In this document: one piece after another, positions 33,376 through 42,500 of the stretch
How positions within the stretch are numbered: the stretch's first letter is position 1
Layout of the letters: the number at the start of each line of letters is the position of its first letter
Notes under the pieces: model-generated
Seen by the model: the letters and a program-made list of their open reading frames with translations, nothing else
Databases searched by the model: none
Told to the model about the DNA's origin: nothing
Position numbers and translations under genes: made by a program
Source: Oligoflexia bacterium
Lineage (GTDB): Bacteria > Bdellovibrionota_C > UBA2361 > JAFLCA01
NCBI GenBank assembly: GCA_019694465.1
Contig: JAIBBV010000026.1
Location: forward strand, 1-42,500
Direction: 5' to 3'
Length of the DNA stretch: 42,500 nt

Positions 33376-34983
33376 ATGACTTCAGCAGGCCAGCTTTGGA
33401 ATAAATTCAAGCAATACTACTTACATATCCCGGAACGCGGTTTTGGGCTCGACATCAGTCGCATTAATTTCCCAGAGGGCTTCCTAAGTAGCATGAATGA
33501 TCGGGCCCAGCGTGCCCTAACCGCGATGGAGGGCTTGGAGGCTGGTCACATCGCAAACCCAGATGAGAAGCGCATGGTTGGCCACTATTGGCTACGCAAT
33601 TCAAAACTTGCGCCCGATGCAGATATTAAAAACAGCATTGATTCTACTCTTGTCGCAATCAAGAAATTTGCAGAAGAGGTGCATAATGGATCTTTGGCAC
33701 CAGCTAAGGGCAGTTCATTCGCTTATTTGTTAGTGGTCGGAATCGGGGGCTCGGCGTTGGGTCCGCAGTTTGTGACGCAAGCGCTTGGTAGTAGTCGCGA
33801 CAAGTTGCAGATCTTTTTCTTCGACAACACCGATCCAGACGGCATGCAGCAAGTGCTTTCGAAGATTCCTGATTTGAAGCGCACATTGTGTGTCGTGATC
33901 TCGAAATCTGGCGGAACTAAGGAGACTCGCAACGGGCAGTTAATAGCCAAGGCCGCTTTTGAAGCTGCTGGTGCCAGCGTTTCCAAGCATTTTGTGGCAG
34001 TGACAGGCGAGGGGAGCGAACTCGACCACACCGCTAAGAAGGAAGGCTGGCTGGCGCGTTTTCCGATGTGGGATTGGGTTGGTGGGCGCACTAGTGAGAT
34101 GAGTGCTGTGGGTCTGCTACCTGCGGCTCTGCAGGGGTTTGATATCACGTCTATGTTGCGCGGTGCTGCTGACATGGACCAACTTACTCGTAACAAAGAG
34201 GTAAGCAAAAATCCGGCCGCACTTTTAGCATTGATGTGGTACCACGCCGGAGCGGGGCGTGGCTTAAAGGATATGGTTATTTTGCCATATAAGGATCGAC
34301 TAGAGCTTTTTAGTCGTTACCTACAGCAGTTGGTGATGGAGAGTCTAGGCAAGGAGAAGGATCTAGCCGGCGAAGTAGTGAATCAGGGAATTGCTGTATA
34401 TGGCAACAAAGGCTCAACCGACCAGCATGCCTATGTGCAGCAACTTCGAGAAGGACTCAATAATTTCTTTGCTGTCTTTATCGAGGTCCTTAAAGATCGC
34501 TCGCCTCAAACGACTGGCTCAGTCACAAATGCTTACACTTACAATGTCGAGCCAGGAGTTAACTCTGGCGATTATCTTGGAGGGTTCTACTTAGGCACGC
34601 GCAGCGCTTTGTTTGAGAATAAGCGCGAGAGTGTATCGATAACAGTGGATGAGGTTAGCGCCTACTCAGTCGGGCAGCTAATTGCCCTCTTTGAGCGCGC
34701 GGTGGGGCTGTATGCATCATTAATAAATATTAACGCCTATCATCAACCTGGCGTGGAAGCGGGCAAAAAGGCGGCTGCTCTGGTGCTACAGGTCCAGGCT
34801 AAAGTGCTCGCTGTATTACAGCGGGAGAAAGGGCCGCTTACTGTTGAAGCGATAGCTGAGGCGATTGGCGATCAGGATAGTAGTGAAACTATCTTTAAGA
34901 TCTTGCGTCGTTTGGCTGCTAATGGACGGGTGAAGGAGGGCGGTGGGCAGGGAGTGTTTGATGTTGCATATTCAGCAGTATAG
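33376..34983 (+). CDS. pgi: Glucose-6-phosphate isomerase with C-terminal extension
   Basis: A 535-residue cytoplasmic enzyme that interconverts glucose 6-phosphate and fructose 6-phosphate in glycolysis. The sugar isomerase folds show [14 protein letters not shown] near residue 119, [13 protein letters not shown] near 176, and [18 protein letters not shown] near 345. The ending of about 55 residues ([14 protein letters not shown], then [14 protein letters not shown]) looks like a small winged-helix segment, as in the longer Pgi proteins of cyanobacteria as I recall them. The ATG at 33376 has a GGGGAACG stretch upstream. Confidence 0.95.
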   Translation: MTSAGQLWNKFKQYYLHIPERGFGLDISRINFPEGFLSSMNDRAQRALTAMEGLEAGHIANPDEKRMVGHYWLRNSKLAPDADIKNSIDSTLVAIKKFAEEVHNGSLAPAKGSSFAYLLVVGIGGSALGPQFVTQALGSSRDKLQIFFFDNTDPDGMQQVLSKIPDLKRTLCVVISKSGGTKETRNGQLIAKAAFEAAGASVSKHFVAVTGEGSELDHTAKKEGWLARFPMWDWVGGRTSEMSAVGLLPAALQGFDITSMLRGAADMDQLTRNKEVSKNPAALLALMWYHAGAGRGLKDMVILPYKDRLELFSRYLQQLVMESLGKEKDLAGEVVNQGIAVYGNKGSTDQHAYVQQLREGLNNFFAVFIEVLKDRSPQTTGSVTNAYTYNVEPGVNSGDYLGGFYLGTRSALFENKRESVSITVDEVSAYSVGQLIALFERAVGLYASLININAYHQPGVEAGKKAAALVLQVQAKVLAVLQREKGPLTVEAIAEAIGDQDSSETIFKILRRLAANGRVKEGGGQGVFDVAYSAV

Positions 34984-35060
34984 TTGGGGCTTTATCCCGT
35001 TCGTTCGTCGCTGCCACAATTGATAACCAACCTGAAATGCTGATCTAGAGGAAATAGACC

Positions 35061-36914
35061 GTGATTACTGTGCTTTTGATTATCGCGGTGATGGTGGTCT
35101 TGTTTTTGACCGAGCACATTCCATTGGATCTTACGGCGCTTGTTGGTCTGTTGGCTCTTTTGCTATCTGGGTACCTGACACCTGAAGAAGCGCTGGTGGG
35201 CTTTTCCTCGCCTACGACTATAACTCTAGTTTCGATGTTTGTTTTAAGCGCGGCGCTGAGAGAAACCGGAGTTGCTGATCGCGCAGCGCACCTGGTGCAT
35301 CGCTGGGTTGGTCAATCCGAGCAGCGTTGTGTCGCAGCTGTAATTCTACTGGGAGTGGTTTTCTCTAGCTTTATGGCCAACGTGGCCGCGGTGGCGTTGC
35401 TGTTGCCCAGTGTGTTGGCTTTGGCGCAACGCGCACGAGTTGCCCCATCGCGGCTTTTGATTCCGCTTTCCTTCGCTGTGTTGTTAGGGGGTATGACTAC
35501 TATCATCGGCACATCTCCAAACCTCTTAGCTGCGCAACTTCTGCGTGAGCGTGGCCTTGAGAGCTTTCATTTCTTCGACTTTACTCCAGTTGGTCTAGGA
35601 GTTGCGTTGTGTGGAGGAATTTTTCTGTGGCTCTTTGGGTGGCGCATGCTGCCGGTTTATCAGTCACATGTGCATACTGGGCCACGTGATAATTTGCCTA
35701 AGCTCTACCGCCTATATGAGCGCGTGTTCTCCGTGCGAGTGCCACATGCCTCGAAGCTTTGTGGCAAGAGTCTCAGTATGTTGCGCTTCGCTTCCGCGCT
35801 TGGATCTCAAGTAATTGCGATCGTTAGAGGTGGTCGTAAGCGACTTGCCCCGCGTGGAACCGATGTGCTGGAGGGGGGCGACCTGCTAGTTGTGGCTGGT
35901 CAGTTGTCGGACTTGGAGGAACTTAAGCAATTCAGCCACACAGACTTAAAGCGTGCAGTAATCGCAGGAGCGGAGCAGGATTTAGATGAGGTGCGAGTCC
36001 TGGGCGAGGTCGAGGTTGTTTCAGAGAACGTAGCTTCGGAACTCGAGTCATTGGAGGTGGGGATTGTTGAGGTTGTTTTGTCACCACGATCATCTTTGAT
36101 CGGACGCACCATTCGCGAAGCAAATTTTAGAGAGCAATATGGCTTCCAAGTCCTTGGAATTTGGCGCGCTGGCGAGCCCATGCGTGCTAGACTGGGAAAT
36201 ATTCAATTGCAGTTCGGGGATGCGTTGTTATTACAAGGGCCTCGACTAAGAATTCCACTTCTGGCAAGCGATAGAGATTTCGTTGTGCTTTCTGAATCTG
36301 AACCTCCCGCAGTGCGTCGCTACGGGGCTGTACTCACCGTGGCAGCGTTTGTGTTGATGGTTGCCTTGAGCGTAAGTGGGTACATGCATATTGAGATAGC
36401 GGCGCTACTAGCAACTGCTCTGGTGTTGCTTGCGCGTGTGCTTCCAATGCAGCAAGTTTATCGTGAAATTGAGTGGCGCATAGTTGTTTTCGTTAGCGCA
36501 CTGCTACCACTTGGCGTGGCTGTGCAGCGCAGCGGTTTGGCAGATGAAGGAGCGCGCCTAGTTTTGGGCCTGACAGGCGGAGCCTCCCCCTGGATGGCAT
36601 TGGTTCTTCTTGCGCTTCTCGCCAGCGCCATTAGTCAGCTATTTGATGCCGCGCCGGCGGTGGTGTTGCTAGCTCCCATAGTTTTTCAGGTCGCTACGGC
36701 CCTCAAAGTCAACCCACATCCGTTGATGCTGGCCGTGGCACTTGGAGCCTCGATAGCATTTTTGACGCCCTTCAGTCACAAAGCACACCTATTGGTTATG
36801 CATCCTGGCGGGTACAAGTCTGCTGACTATTGGAAGATTGGACTATTAATGACTGTGCTGACGTTCGCTGTTCTGGCACTGCTTGTTCCTATCTTTATGC
36901 CATTCTATTCCTAG
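35061..36914 (+). CDS. SLC13/DASS-type anion transporter with two TrkA-C domains
   Basis: A 617-residue inner-membrane protein starting at GTG with AGAGGAAA upstream. The N-terminal 200 residues hold about five spans, including TTIIGTSPNLLAAQLL, the SNT-like motif of the SLC13/citrate-sulfate family. A cytoplasmic middle part (about 215-400) holds two RCK/TrkA-C domains (KLCGKSLSMLRF and SSLIGRTIREANF, each followed by GD-L). The C-terminal 200 residues have another set of spans. Such proteins carry sulfate, dicarboxylates or similar anions with sodium; the substrate is not evident. It lies 77 bases after pgi. Confidence 0.92.
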   Translation: MITVLLIIAVMVVLFLTEHIPLDLTALVGLLALLLSGYLTPEEALVGFSSPTTITLVSMFVLSAALRETGVADRAAHLVHRWVGQSEQRCVAAVILLGVVFSSFMANVAAVALLLPSVLALAQRARVAPSRLLIPLSFAVLLGGMTTIIGTSPNLLAAQLLRERGLESFHFFDFTPVGLGVALCGGIFLWLFGWRMLPVYQSHVHTGPRDNLPKLYRLYERVFSVRVPHASKLCGKSLSMLRFASALGSQVIAIVRGGRKRLAPRGTDVLEGGDLLVVAGQLSDLEELKQFSHTDLKRAVIAGAEQDLDEVRVLGEVEVVSENVASELESLEVGIVEVVLSPRSSLIGRTIREANFREQYGFQVLGIWRAGEPMRARLGNIQLQFGDALLLQGPRLRIPLLASDRDFVVLSESEPPAVRRYGAVLTVAAFVLMVALSVSGYMHIEIAALLATALVLLARVLPMQQVYREIEWRIVVFVSALLPLGVAVQRSGLADEGARLVLGLTGGASPWMALVLLALLASAISQLFDAAPAVVLLAPIVFQVATALKVNPHPLMLAVALGASIAFLTPFSHKAHLLVMHPGGYKSADYWKIGLLMTVLTFAVLALLVPIFMPFYS

Positions 36915-37189
36915 GGAAGCGCTGAATAAGCGCCTTGTCGCTAGGGATTAGAGTCTATTGGTGAGCCGATGATCGCCAGTTAAAAAGCTACAAGCGTATC
37001 CACTGTGATACACTGAGGATTTTTCAGGCAGCTCCACAAAGCTACAGCCTATAATCGAATTTTGCAGCAGAAGACGCCCGTTAAGTGCTTCCCTAGATAT
37101 TTGGGGACGGTTGATGGTATGTTTCACTTGCGCACGATGCACCGAATATATTTCAAAGGCTTCGTGTTGATCCTAGTTTTTTCTTGTGT

Positions 37190-37263
37190 GTGCCCGTAGC
37201 TCAGCTGGATAGAGCGTCGGCCTCCGAAGCCGAAGGTCGGAAGTTCGAATCTTCTCGGGCACG
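37190..37263 (+). tRNA. tRNA-Arg(CCG)
   Basis: A full cloverleaf can be drawn. The acceptor stem is GTGCCCG/CGGGCAC with discriminator G, the D stem GCTC/GAGC, the anticodon stem TCGGC/GCCGA around loop CTCCGAA, and the T stem GGAAG/CTTCT with loop TTCGAAT. The anticodon is CCG, reading CGG (Arg). No CCA is encoded. The DUF2231 gene starts 20 bases later. Confidence 0.96.
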
Positions 37264-37283
37264 TTTTTGGGGTTAGAAGCTCT

Positions 37284-37751
37284 GTGATTGAACCTCATCC
37301 GCTAGTTGTGCATTTCCCTATTGGGCTCTTAGTTGCCGCTTGTTTCTTTCTAATTGGCTTCCTCACTACTAAGCGGCCGCTTTTTCAGAATATCTTCGTA
37401 CAGACTTTTTTCCTTGGCCTATGCGGCTTGCTAGCCGCGCTACTCACAGGCTTGGCTCAGGAGGATGAGCTTATACAGAATAAAGCCATTCATGAGCTAC
37501 TCGAACTTCATGAGACCATGGGCTACGTGGCTTTGGTTTGTTTTGTGTTGCTGTTCATATGGAAGCTTAAGCGGCGATCAATCATGAAGCACGCAGAGCT
37601 TTTGGCGTACGTTGTTTTGTACATGATTTCTGTGGGCGTGTTGGCCTATGGAGCACATTGCGGTGGGCAAATGGTTTATTTGCATGGTGCTGGAGTCGAG
37701 CCAATGCAGGCTAGCATTAAGGCCGAGGGGTTCGTTCCCCCCGAAGATTGA
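37284..37751 (+). CDS. DUF2231 membrane protein
   Basis: A 155-residue inner-membrane protein starting at GTG. The opening [15 protein letters not shown] is the DUF2231 signature, with histidines that may bind haem or metal. Four spans lie at about residues 10-25, 35-57, 75-93 and 105-122, and HETMGY and [15 protein letters not shown] add more histidines. Family members are often linked to cytochromes, but the function is unproven. It starts only 20 bases after the tRNA and may be on the same transcript. Confidence 0.88.
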   Translation: MIEPHPLVVHFPIGLLVAACFFLIGFLTTKRPLFQNIFVQTFFLGLCGLLAALLTGLAQEDELIQNKAIHELLELHETMGYVALVCFVLLFIWKLKRRSIMKHAELLAYVVLYMISVGVLAYGAHCGGQMVYLHGAGVEPMQASIKAEGFVPPED

Positions 37752-37818
37752 TTCAATTCAGAGATTTGACAGGGTCCGCTGTTTGTCGTGGATTCAGCAC
37801 CGAACATTTCGGCAAGCG

Positions 37819-37844
37819 CCAGGTAGCAAACGGCTGCTACCTGG
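37819..37844. terminator. Hairpin between convergent genes
   Basis: CCAGGTAGCA and TGCTACCTGG form a perfect 10-base stem with a 6-base loop, between the DUF2231 gene and the collagen-like gene. The following bases on the plus strand are CCTCGGTGTTTTA, so the T-run is short and offset. It could end transcription from both sides. Confidence 0.65.
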
Positions 37845-37854
37845 CCTCGGTGTT

Positions 37855-38691
37855 TTAGTCTCTGCAGTCAACGAATATTCGCCCTTGGCATTGATTTGAC
37901 GGGTTAGAGCTATTTAAGCAGTTCCAAATCACAGCGTAGTCGCGTCGCCCTGGCGATGTAAGCGAGGCAGAGCTTGTCGTGTAAGCTGTTATTGGAACTG
38001 ACGGAAAGCCATTTGGGATTGTAGGAAGTAGGGCGGCTGGGCTTAGTCCTGCGCTGGCAGGCACTACTACGGCTACAAGCCTGCTTGTGTCGTTCCCAGT
38101 TTGAGCTACGCCAGCCAGCACACAAGATGATCTATTGCTGATTGTAAAGGTATGCGGCGGGTTTTGTGTCTGTGGAATCGACGAGCTGACATAAAGTGTG
38201 TAGGGGATATCAAACTGGTACAGCTCGCCAATCGGATCGGGTGGCGTCCCTTGCGGACCCTGGTTTCCCTGTTGCCCCTGTGGGCCGGCGGGACCGGCTG
38301 GTCCTTGAGCGCCAGTCAGGCCGATTGGCCCAGGAGCACCTGTCGTGCCAGTAGCGCCCCGAGGGCCAATAGGCCCCGCAGCACCCGTTGCTCCCACAGC
38401 TCCGGTTGGACCAGTGGGGCCAGTCGCTCCTGGTGTGCCGTTTATGTTGTTAACAATAGTGGTTACCTTTGAGTCCAAGTCATCAGGAGTGAGAATTTCA
38501 CCAACGTAATAATAGCGACCAAGCGGGGTTTTCTTCGGGCACTTGTTTTTGTCTTTTACGAACACAATGTTTGCAACTATCAGTGGATAATTCGTTGAGT
38601 AACCGCGCTTTTTTAGCTGACACACTGAGATAGCTTGTGCAGAAGGTGCAATAGTCGTTACTGCAAAGCAAAGCCAGCAAAAATATTTCAA
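37855..38691 (-). CDS. Secreted collagen-like repeat protein
   Basis: About 278 residues from a TTG at 38691, chosen because GGAAG lies 6 bases upstream and a signal peptide ending SAQA follows at once; the frame is open 92 codons further upstream but lacks export character. After a domain of about 85 residues come about 22 Gly-x-y triplets without a break ([16 protein letters not shown] and so on), rich in Pro, Ala and Thr, able to form a collagen-type triple helix. A beta-rich C-terminal domain of about 100 residues with cysteines follows and may trimerise or bind a target. It is probably surface-located. Adhesion is inferred. Confidence 0.8.
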   Translation of the reverse strand: MKYFCWLCFAVTTIAPSAQAISVCQLKKRGYSTNYPLIVANIVFVKDKNKCPKKTPLGRYYYVGEILTPDDLDSKVTTIVNNINGTPGATGPTGPTGAVGATGAAGPIGPRGATGTTGAPGPIGLTGAQGPAGPAGPQGQQGNQGPQGTPPDPIGELYQFDIPYTLYVSSSIPQTQNPPHTFTISNRSSCVLAGVAQTGNDTSRLVAVVVPASAGLSPAALLPTIPNGFPSVPITAYTTSSASLTSPGRRDYAVIWNCLNSSNPSNQCQGRIFVDCRD

Positions 38692-39131
38692 TATTCTTCC
38701 GGGGCTTAGGTGCAGCTTGGCTCGCAAATGCGATCTTAGATTGGCACGCTCTAATAATGTGGGCTGCGACACGCTACAACTCGCGTTTGCTTGTATTTTT
38801 GGATTGCCTCTAGTGTAGGATCCAAGTTGCGGAATGTTGGCTAACGTTAAATGGAAATGGAAGGCATCAAGTGTGCGGCCCATACATAATCCCCTGACAG
38901 TAATTTCGTTTTTGTTCGCCAGATGGTCAGGGGTGGGAGCACCATCATGAAAATGCTTTTTGCTCACTTACGTTATGGTCAGCTCGCCTTAACGTGTATC
39001 ATGTGGTTGCCAGCAATCGATCTAAAAATTGCTACTTGTCTTGAGTTGTTAGAGTCCACAATCCCTACGTTGGTTGACTAGCACCGGTGGTTATGGAGAA
39101 TGCATAGATGGTGTTCTAGCTGTATATCTTC

Positions 39132-40751
39132 ATGAAACTTCCTCCCCTTAATCCCATAACTGTGCTCGATCCGTCTGCACGTGGACCAATTTGTGTCGGT
39201 GATGTCCCTGCTAATCATGACCCATACCAGGGACTTGAGATCGTGACAGGCTGTGAGCACCCTGACTCTCAGATCCGGCGCATAGCTGAGTCAGTGCGAA
39301 CGCAGCAGGGAAACGCAGCAAGGTCCACCATTGTTGTCCCGGAAGGCCATCTTGTGGGTGCTGATCCTGGTCGCATGACCGAGCTTGAGCAGCTTGCTCT
39401 GCCACGCTTTGGAGAAAACTCTATATTTTTATTGATGGACCGACCTGGGGCGGCCGTGTATCAGTCTGCTGTTCGTGGTTTGCGAGAAGGTGTAATTGAG
39501 GGCCTCGCTACATTCTCTGACGCCATTCATGGTGGCATGGATAATTATAGAGAAATGCTGGTAGGGCTAGATGACGCGCATCGTGCGCACCTTGGAGCTG
39601 CGATTGATCTACCCGAGGGAGGCATACTGCTTGAGACTGGCGCGGGACGCGATTTGTCACGCTTGATGGAGCTGCAGCGTGTCGCATTGGCGCGTGGCGG
39701 AAGACTAATCTGTCATGATATTCCGCCAGCGGCAGCGCGTTGGGCTGCAGGCGAAGAGCGGCTGAGTGGTGTCCCGTATCTTGCTCTACCTAGCAATATT
39801 GAGTTCTTTTCGCCAGCTCTGGGTGTCTTCGGCGCTCCGATAGTTATGACCCTACAGAACACCATATCGTCGATGAGCTTTGGTGCGGTCCGGCACCTTG
39901 CTGAAAACGCGAGGCGAATTGACGCAACCCGCATAGTTGTTAGCCAGATGGTTGGAATGGCGGACCAGTCAAACTTCTACCCTGATCAGCTCCGCCCAAA
40001 CGACCCAATGTTTTTGCGGTGCGTTCAGGCGAACATTCCAGCTATGCTAGCTAATGCTGGTGTTGCGAGTAGTGGACTACTTGGAGATCTACTTATCTTT
40101 TGTGCCACGCAGCAGGCTTTGACAACGTATAGGCTTTTGACGGCCGAGATTGCCCATCGTTGGTTGCGGAGCATCGCGAGCGAGGGGAATGGCTTTCGCT
40201 ACGGCATGAATTACGTAGTAGTAACCGAGCGTGAGCTACGCGGCCCTGAAGTGCAGACTTATCTTGCTGGGTTCCAGCCAGCAGCTGCCAGCTTTTATGG
40301 CACTCTTTTCAACTCTCTCAGTATTGGACCCTTTGGTTGCCGCTTCGCTTTTGATGAGCGGCTTGAGCGCGGGGCGCTGACACTTAAAAGTATGGAAAGC
40401 GTGTGTGTCTTGGATAAATCCAGACCTTGTCGAGTGCCAGAAGCGCGAACGCCAAATACTAGAATTATTGCCGCCAAGGGGGAGGCGCAAGTATTTTCAG
40501 CGTCTGTGCGACAACAATGGTTAAGTGCTAGGCAGGCGGCTGTCTTGGCAGCGATTGCCAGCGGTGAAGCTCCGAACCCCCAAATATTTGAATATTCGCA
40601 AGTTACTACCGCGTTTCAAGTCGGCGCCAGGTTTACGCTTGGGTTTGTATTTGACTACCTCGGGAAGCAACTTGGTATCCCAAGCTTTGAGCACTGGAGT
40701 ACGGGGCAAGCGCGGCAACAATACGAGAGAGCCTTCTTACGTTACTCTTAA
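39132..40751 (+). CDS. Large unrecognised protein with a methyltransferase-like core
   Basis: A 539-residue protein without signal peptide or clear membrane spans. I do not recognise the family. Near residues 163-198, GGILLETGAGRDLSRLMEL followed by GGRLICHDIP resembles motifs I and II of a class I SAM-binding fold, and VMTLQNTISSMSFGAVRHL could be the later part of such a fold. The C-terminal 250 residues show no motif that I know. The ATG is in a plain context without a strong ribosome site. Codon use matches the neighbours. It stands alone between the collagen-like gene and lpxB. Confidence 0.7.
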   Translation: MKLPPLNPITVLDPSARGPICVGDVPANHDPYQGLEIVTGCEHPDSQIRRIAESVRTQQGNAARSTIVVPEGHLVGADPGRMTELEQLALPRFGENSIFLLMDRPGAAVYQSAVRGLREGVIEGLATFSDAIHGGMDNYREMLVGLDDAHRAHLGAAIDLPEGGILLETGAGRDLSRLMELQRVALARGGRLICHDIPPAAARWAAGEERLSGVPYLALPSNIEFFSPALGVFGAPIVMTLQNTISSMSFGAVRHLAENARRIDATRIVVSQMVGMADQSNFYPDQLRPNDPMFLRCVQANIPAMLANAGVASSGLLGDLLIFCATQQALTTYRLLTAEIAHRWLRSIASEGNGFRYGMNYVVVTERELRGPEVQTYLAGFQPAAASFYGTLFNSLSIGPFGCRFAFDERLERGALTLKSMESVCVLDKSRPCRVPEARTPNTRIIAAKGEAQVFSASVRQQWLSARQAAVLAAIASGEAPNPQIFEYSQVTTAFQVGARFTLGFVFDYLGKQLGIPSFEHWSTGQARQQYERAFLRYS

Positions 40752-40817
40752 CGCAAAAATACATCGGCTTATACGTAGCTTTGTCGCCTGCTCTGATATG
40801 CGTTCGGCAGAATGACT

Positions 40818-41990
40818 CTAGCCTATTGTTTTTTTTAGGAGATCCGCAGTGCGGCAGTACGCTCCAGATGCTGCGCTAAATTCCGACGATTCGCTTAGCC
40901 TTAAGCGTTGCACCACTTCGGCAAGTGCGGTGCGTTGTTTGTCCATTTTGCTGGGATCATTTAGCAGTTCAGTAAGCTCCTGAGCTAGTCGTTGGGGAGT
41001 AAGTCCTTCCTGTACGATTTCCGGAACACTGCCTGGGCGCACTATGTTTACAGGCGAGTACTCCCTAATTTGCACTAGTCTCTTAACAATAAAAGCGGTG
41101 GTGGCTGACGCTTGATAAAACATAATAAAAGGCAGTCCCAAAAATGCAGCCTGCAGGTTAGACGTGCCTGATTTAAGCAGGCCGACTTTCGCAAAGCGCA
41201 TTACCTCCAGTGCTGAGCGGGTAGATACTTTCAGTGGGCAGTCATATGGAATAAGTGCCTTAATCTGCTGTGCGTTAAGTGAGGGCGCAATTGCCATAAC
41301 GCAGCTCAGATTGGAAGTTTGTGTGCTAATTCTTGTTGCGGTAGCACAAGCGATCGGCAGCAGCCTTTTTATTTCCTGCATGCGGCTGCCAGGTAAAATC
41401 GCCACAATTTGTTGGGAAGGGGCTATCCCAATTTCAGTGCAAAATTGGGTGCGCTCAAGCGCCGAGCTTGGGCGTGCCACAATTTCTTCTTCAAAAGGAT
41501 GTCCTACAAATTTTGCGCGTTGATATCCGTGTCTCAAAAAGAAGTCGACTTCGAAGGGGAATATGCATGCCGCACAATCAACGCTGCGTATGAAATCTTT
41601 TACTCTACCGCTGCGCCAAGCCCAGAGTTTTGGGGGAATGAAGTAAAATGTTTTGATCCCAATCGCCTTGGCGTAGCGGGCTAAACGCAAATTGAAGTCT
41701 GGATAATCAACCAAAACTAGCGCATCGGGGCGTTCATTTTGTAACACTAGTTTAAGTTTGTTAAACGAGGCGCGTATTTGCGAAAAAGCCTGTAAAACTG
41801 GGAAAAAACCCATCACTGATGCGCTTTTCTCGCTGTCCACGATCGTTTCAACACCAACCTCTCTAAGTCGCGATCCTCCCATGCCGAAAAAGTGACTGGA
41901 GGGCTCAATGGCGCGATAAGCGCGTACGAGTTTTGCGGCATGTTCGTCCCCTGAGAGTTCGCCAGCACTAATAAGAATTCGCTGTCTCAT
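40818..41990 (-). CDS. lpxB: Lipid-A-disaccharide synthase
   Basis: A 390-residue glycosyltransferase that joins UDP-diacylglucosamine and lipid X into the disaccharide of lipid A, at the inner face of the membrane. The start ILISAGELSGDEHAAKLVRAY and FFGMGGSRLREVGVE are typical, as are YFIPPKLWAWRSGRVKDF and AILPGSRMQEIKRLLP. GLLKSGTSNLQAAFLGLPFIMFY near residue 275 is the nucleotide-sugar site, where most LpxB proteins read ASGTATLE. The gene stands alone here; lpxA and lpxD are not seen. It shows that the host makes lipopolysaccharide. Confidence 0.96.
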   Translation of the reverse strand: MRQRILISAGELSGDEHAAKLVRAYRAIEPSSHFFGMGGSRLREVGVETIVDSEKSASVMGFFPVLQAFSQIRASFNKLKLVLQNERPDALVLVDYPDFNLRLARYAKAIGIKTFYFIPPKLWAWRSGRVKDFIRSVDCAACIFPFEVDFFLRHGYQRAKFVGHPFEEEIVARPSSALERTQFCTEIGIAPSQQIVAILPGSRMQEIKRLLPIACATATRISTQTSNLSCVMAIAPSLNAQQIKALIPYDCPLKVSTRSALEVMRFAKVGLLKSGTSNLQAAFLGLPFIMFYQASATTAFIVKRLVQIREYSPVNIVRPGSVPEIVQEGLTPQRLAQELTELLNDPSKMDKQRTALAEVVQRLRLSESSEFSAASGAYCRTADLLKKTIG

Positions 41991-42124
41991 GATTTAATAT
42001 GTTGTATTTGTTCAGTTATTTTGCAAATCGCCAGGGCTAGCGAGATAATTAAACGCGATTATATTCCCTGTGAGCTAAACAAGTGGCCGGACAAAATATT
42101 TTCACAAATTCTCCCCTTGGTGTG

Positions 42125-42154
42125 TTGACACATTTTCAAAGCTTTTGCTACACT
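42125..42154 (+). promoter_or_regulatory. Strong sigma70-type promoter
   Basis: A perfect -35 box TTGACA (42125-42130), an 18-base spacer and a -10 box TACACT (42149-42154). Transcription would run right, away from lpxB. Confidence 0.7.
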
Positions 42155-42500
42155 CCACTTCCCTTTTGAAGAGGTCGTTCTTCAGCAAATTCACGGGATT
42201 GAGTTTAATAGCTCACCGGTAAGCAAAAGTGCCGGTTGCCTGTTTTTGGTCTGAAGTACGCCGGGGGCCATGAAAATCGAGTCTGATCGTAGGATTTCGA
42301 TTCTCCTCTGGACAATTTGGTTATGGGTAGAAGCTACACAGCTAAATGTAGAGCAAGGTGATTTGAATCGAGTGCCGAAGTAGTCGAGTCATTAATTTGA
42401 TTCGCGCTTCGATATTTGTGCAGGACAATATGTTTTCGTTTGCTGCTGATTAATTCAGCAGCGCTCTTCCACTAACGTTGGGTTCCAATTGAATTCGATG
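42155..42500 (+). ncRNA. Possible non-coding transcript or operon leader
   Basis: There are 346 bases downstream of the strong promoter and I see no supported reading frame. A TGAAGA/TCTTCA hairpin lies near the start, at about 42168-42185. An ACCGG/CCGGT hairpin (about 42217-42238) precedes TTGCCTGTTTTT, which could act as a terminator or attenuator. The sequence then continues with another imperfect hairpin (GAAAATCGAGTC against GATTTCGATTC). It may be a small RNA, or the leader of an rRNA or other operon beyond the window. I could not match it to 6S RNA or tmRNA. Confidence 0.35.

Noticed and set aside
38152..38472. Plus-strand frame opposite the collagen-like repeat
   Set aside because: It is the antisense of the Gly-x-y repeat, which gives an open frame by its base bias.
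1..42500. CRISPR array, prophage or transposase genes
   Set aside because: I saw no regularly spaced direct repeats, no phage structural genes and no DDE or serine/tyrosine recombinase gene. The repeated units in the first 18 kb are attC sites with inverted, not direct, internal repeats.
42155..42500. 6S RNA or tmRNA
   Set aside because: No long bulged rod, tag reading frame or tRNA-like ends could be drawn within the visible sequence.

Overview
The window comes from a Gram-negative bacterium. It has lpxB for lipid A, a bimodular QueF, pssA and a type I lipobox. Base composition is moderate. I cannot assign a phylum from sequence alone. There are two regions with very different character.

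Region 1 (about 1-18,300) looks like the distal part of a sedentary chromosomal integron. Mostly short, mostly plus-strand, mostly secreted, membrane or hypothetical genes are each followed by a palindromic attC-like site. The left ends resemble GTAGAAC/GTATAAC and the right ends GTTCTAC/GTTATAC. No integrase gene is in the window; the site polarity places it to the left, before base 1. The sites between 34 and 6787 are well preserved. From about 7.3 kb rightwards most are degenerate, spacers lengthen, and gene relics appear, including a decayed 3' end of a substrate-binding-protein cassette at 9110-9345. A complete group IIC intron (3554-5542) with its reverse transcriptase sits inside one attC, and its removal restores a normal site. 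Cassette cargo includes two orphan periplasmic binding proteins, a DUF4406 protein, a zinc-ribbon protein, a VOC protein, an antisense ORF6N protein, a nucleotidyltransferase-like protein, a P-loop kinase, a lipoprotein, a SAM methyltransferase, a PhzF protein, a GNAT, a DUF167 protein, a secreted EF-hand protein and several unknowns.

Region 2 (about 18,650-42,500) is ordinary chromosome. It opens with a queuosine cluster: queF and queE (minus), divergent from queD, queC and tgt (plus). The tgt product lacks the usual zinc-binding cysteines. Next is a minus-strand, translationally coupled operon of DUF58, transglutaminase (TgpA-like), TPR and MoxR AAA ATPase genes. A LuxR-type response regulator, pssA, an amidohydrolase, a PmtA-like methyltransferase, pgi, an SLC13/TrkA-C transporter, tRNA-Arg(CCG), a DUF2231 membrane protein, a collagen-like secreted protein, an unrecognised 539-residue protein and lpxB follow. 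The last 350 bases lie behind a strong sigma70-type promoter but contain no reading frame I can support, so they may be a non-coding RNA or the leader of an operon beyond the window.

In function, region 1 is a cargo store whose genes act independently. Region 2 holds tRNA modification (queuosine), envelope work (MoxR operon, PssA, PmtA-like enzyme, LpxB, surface proteins) and central sugar metabolism (Pgi).
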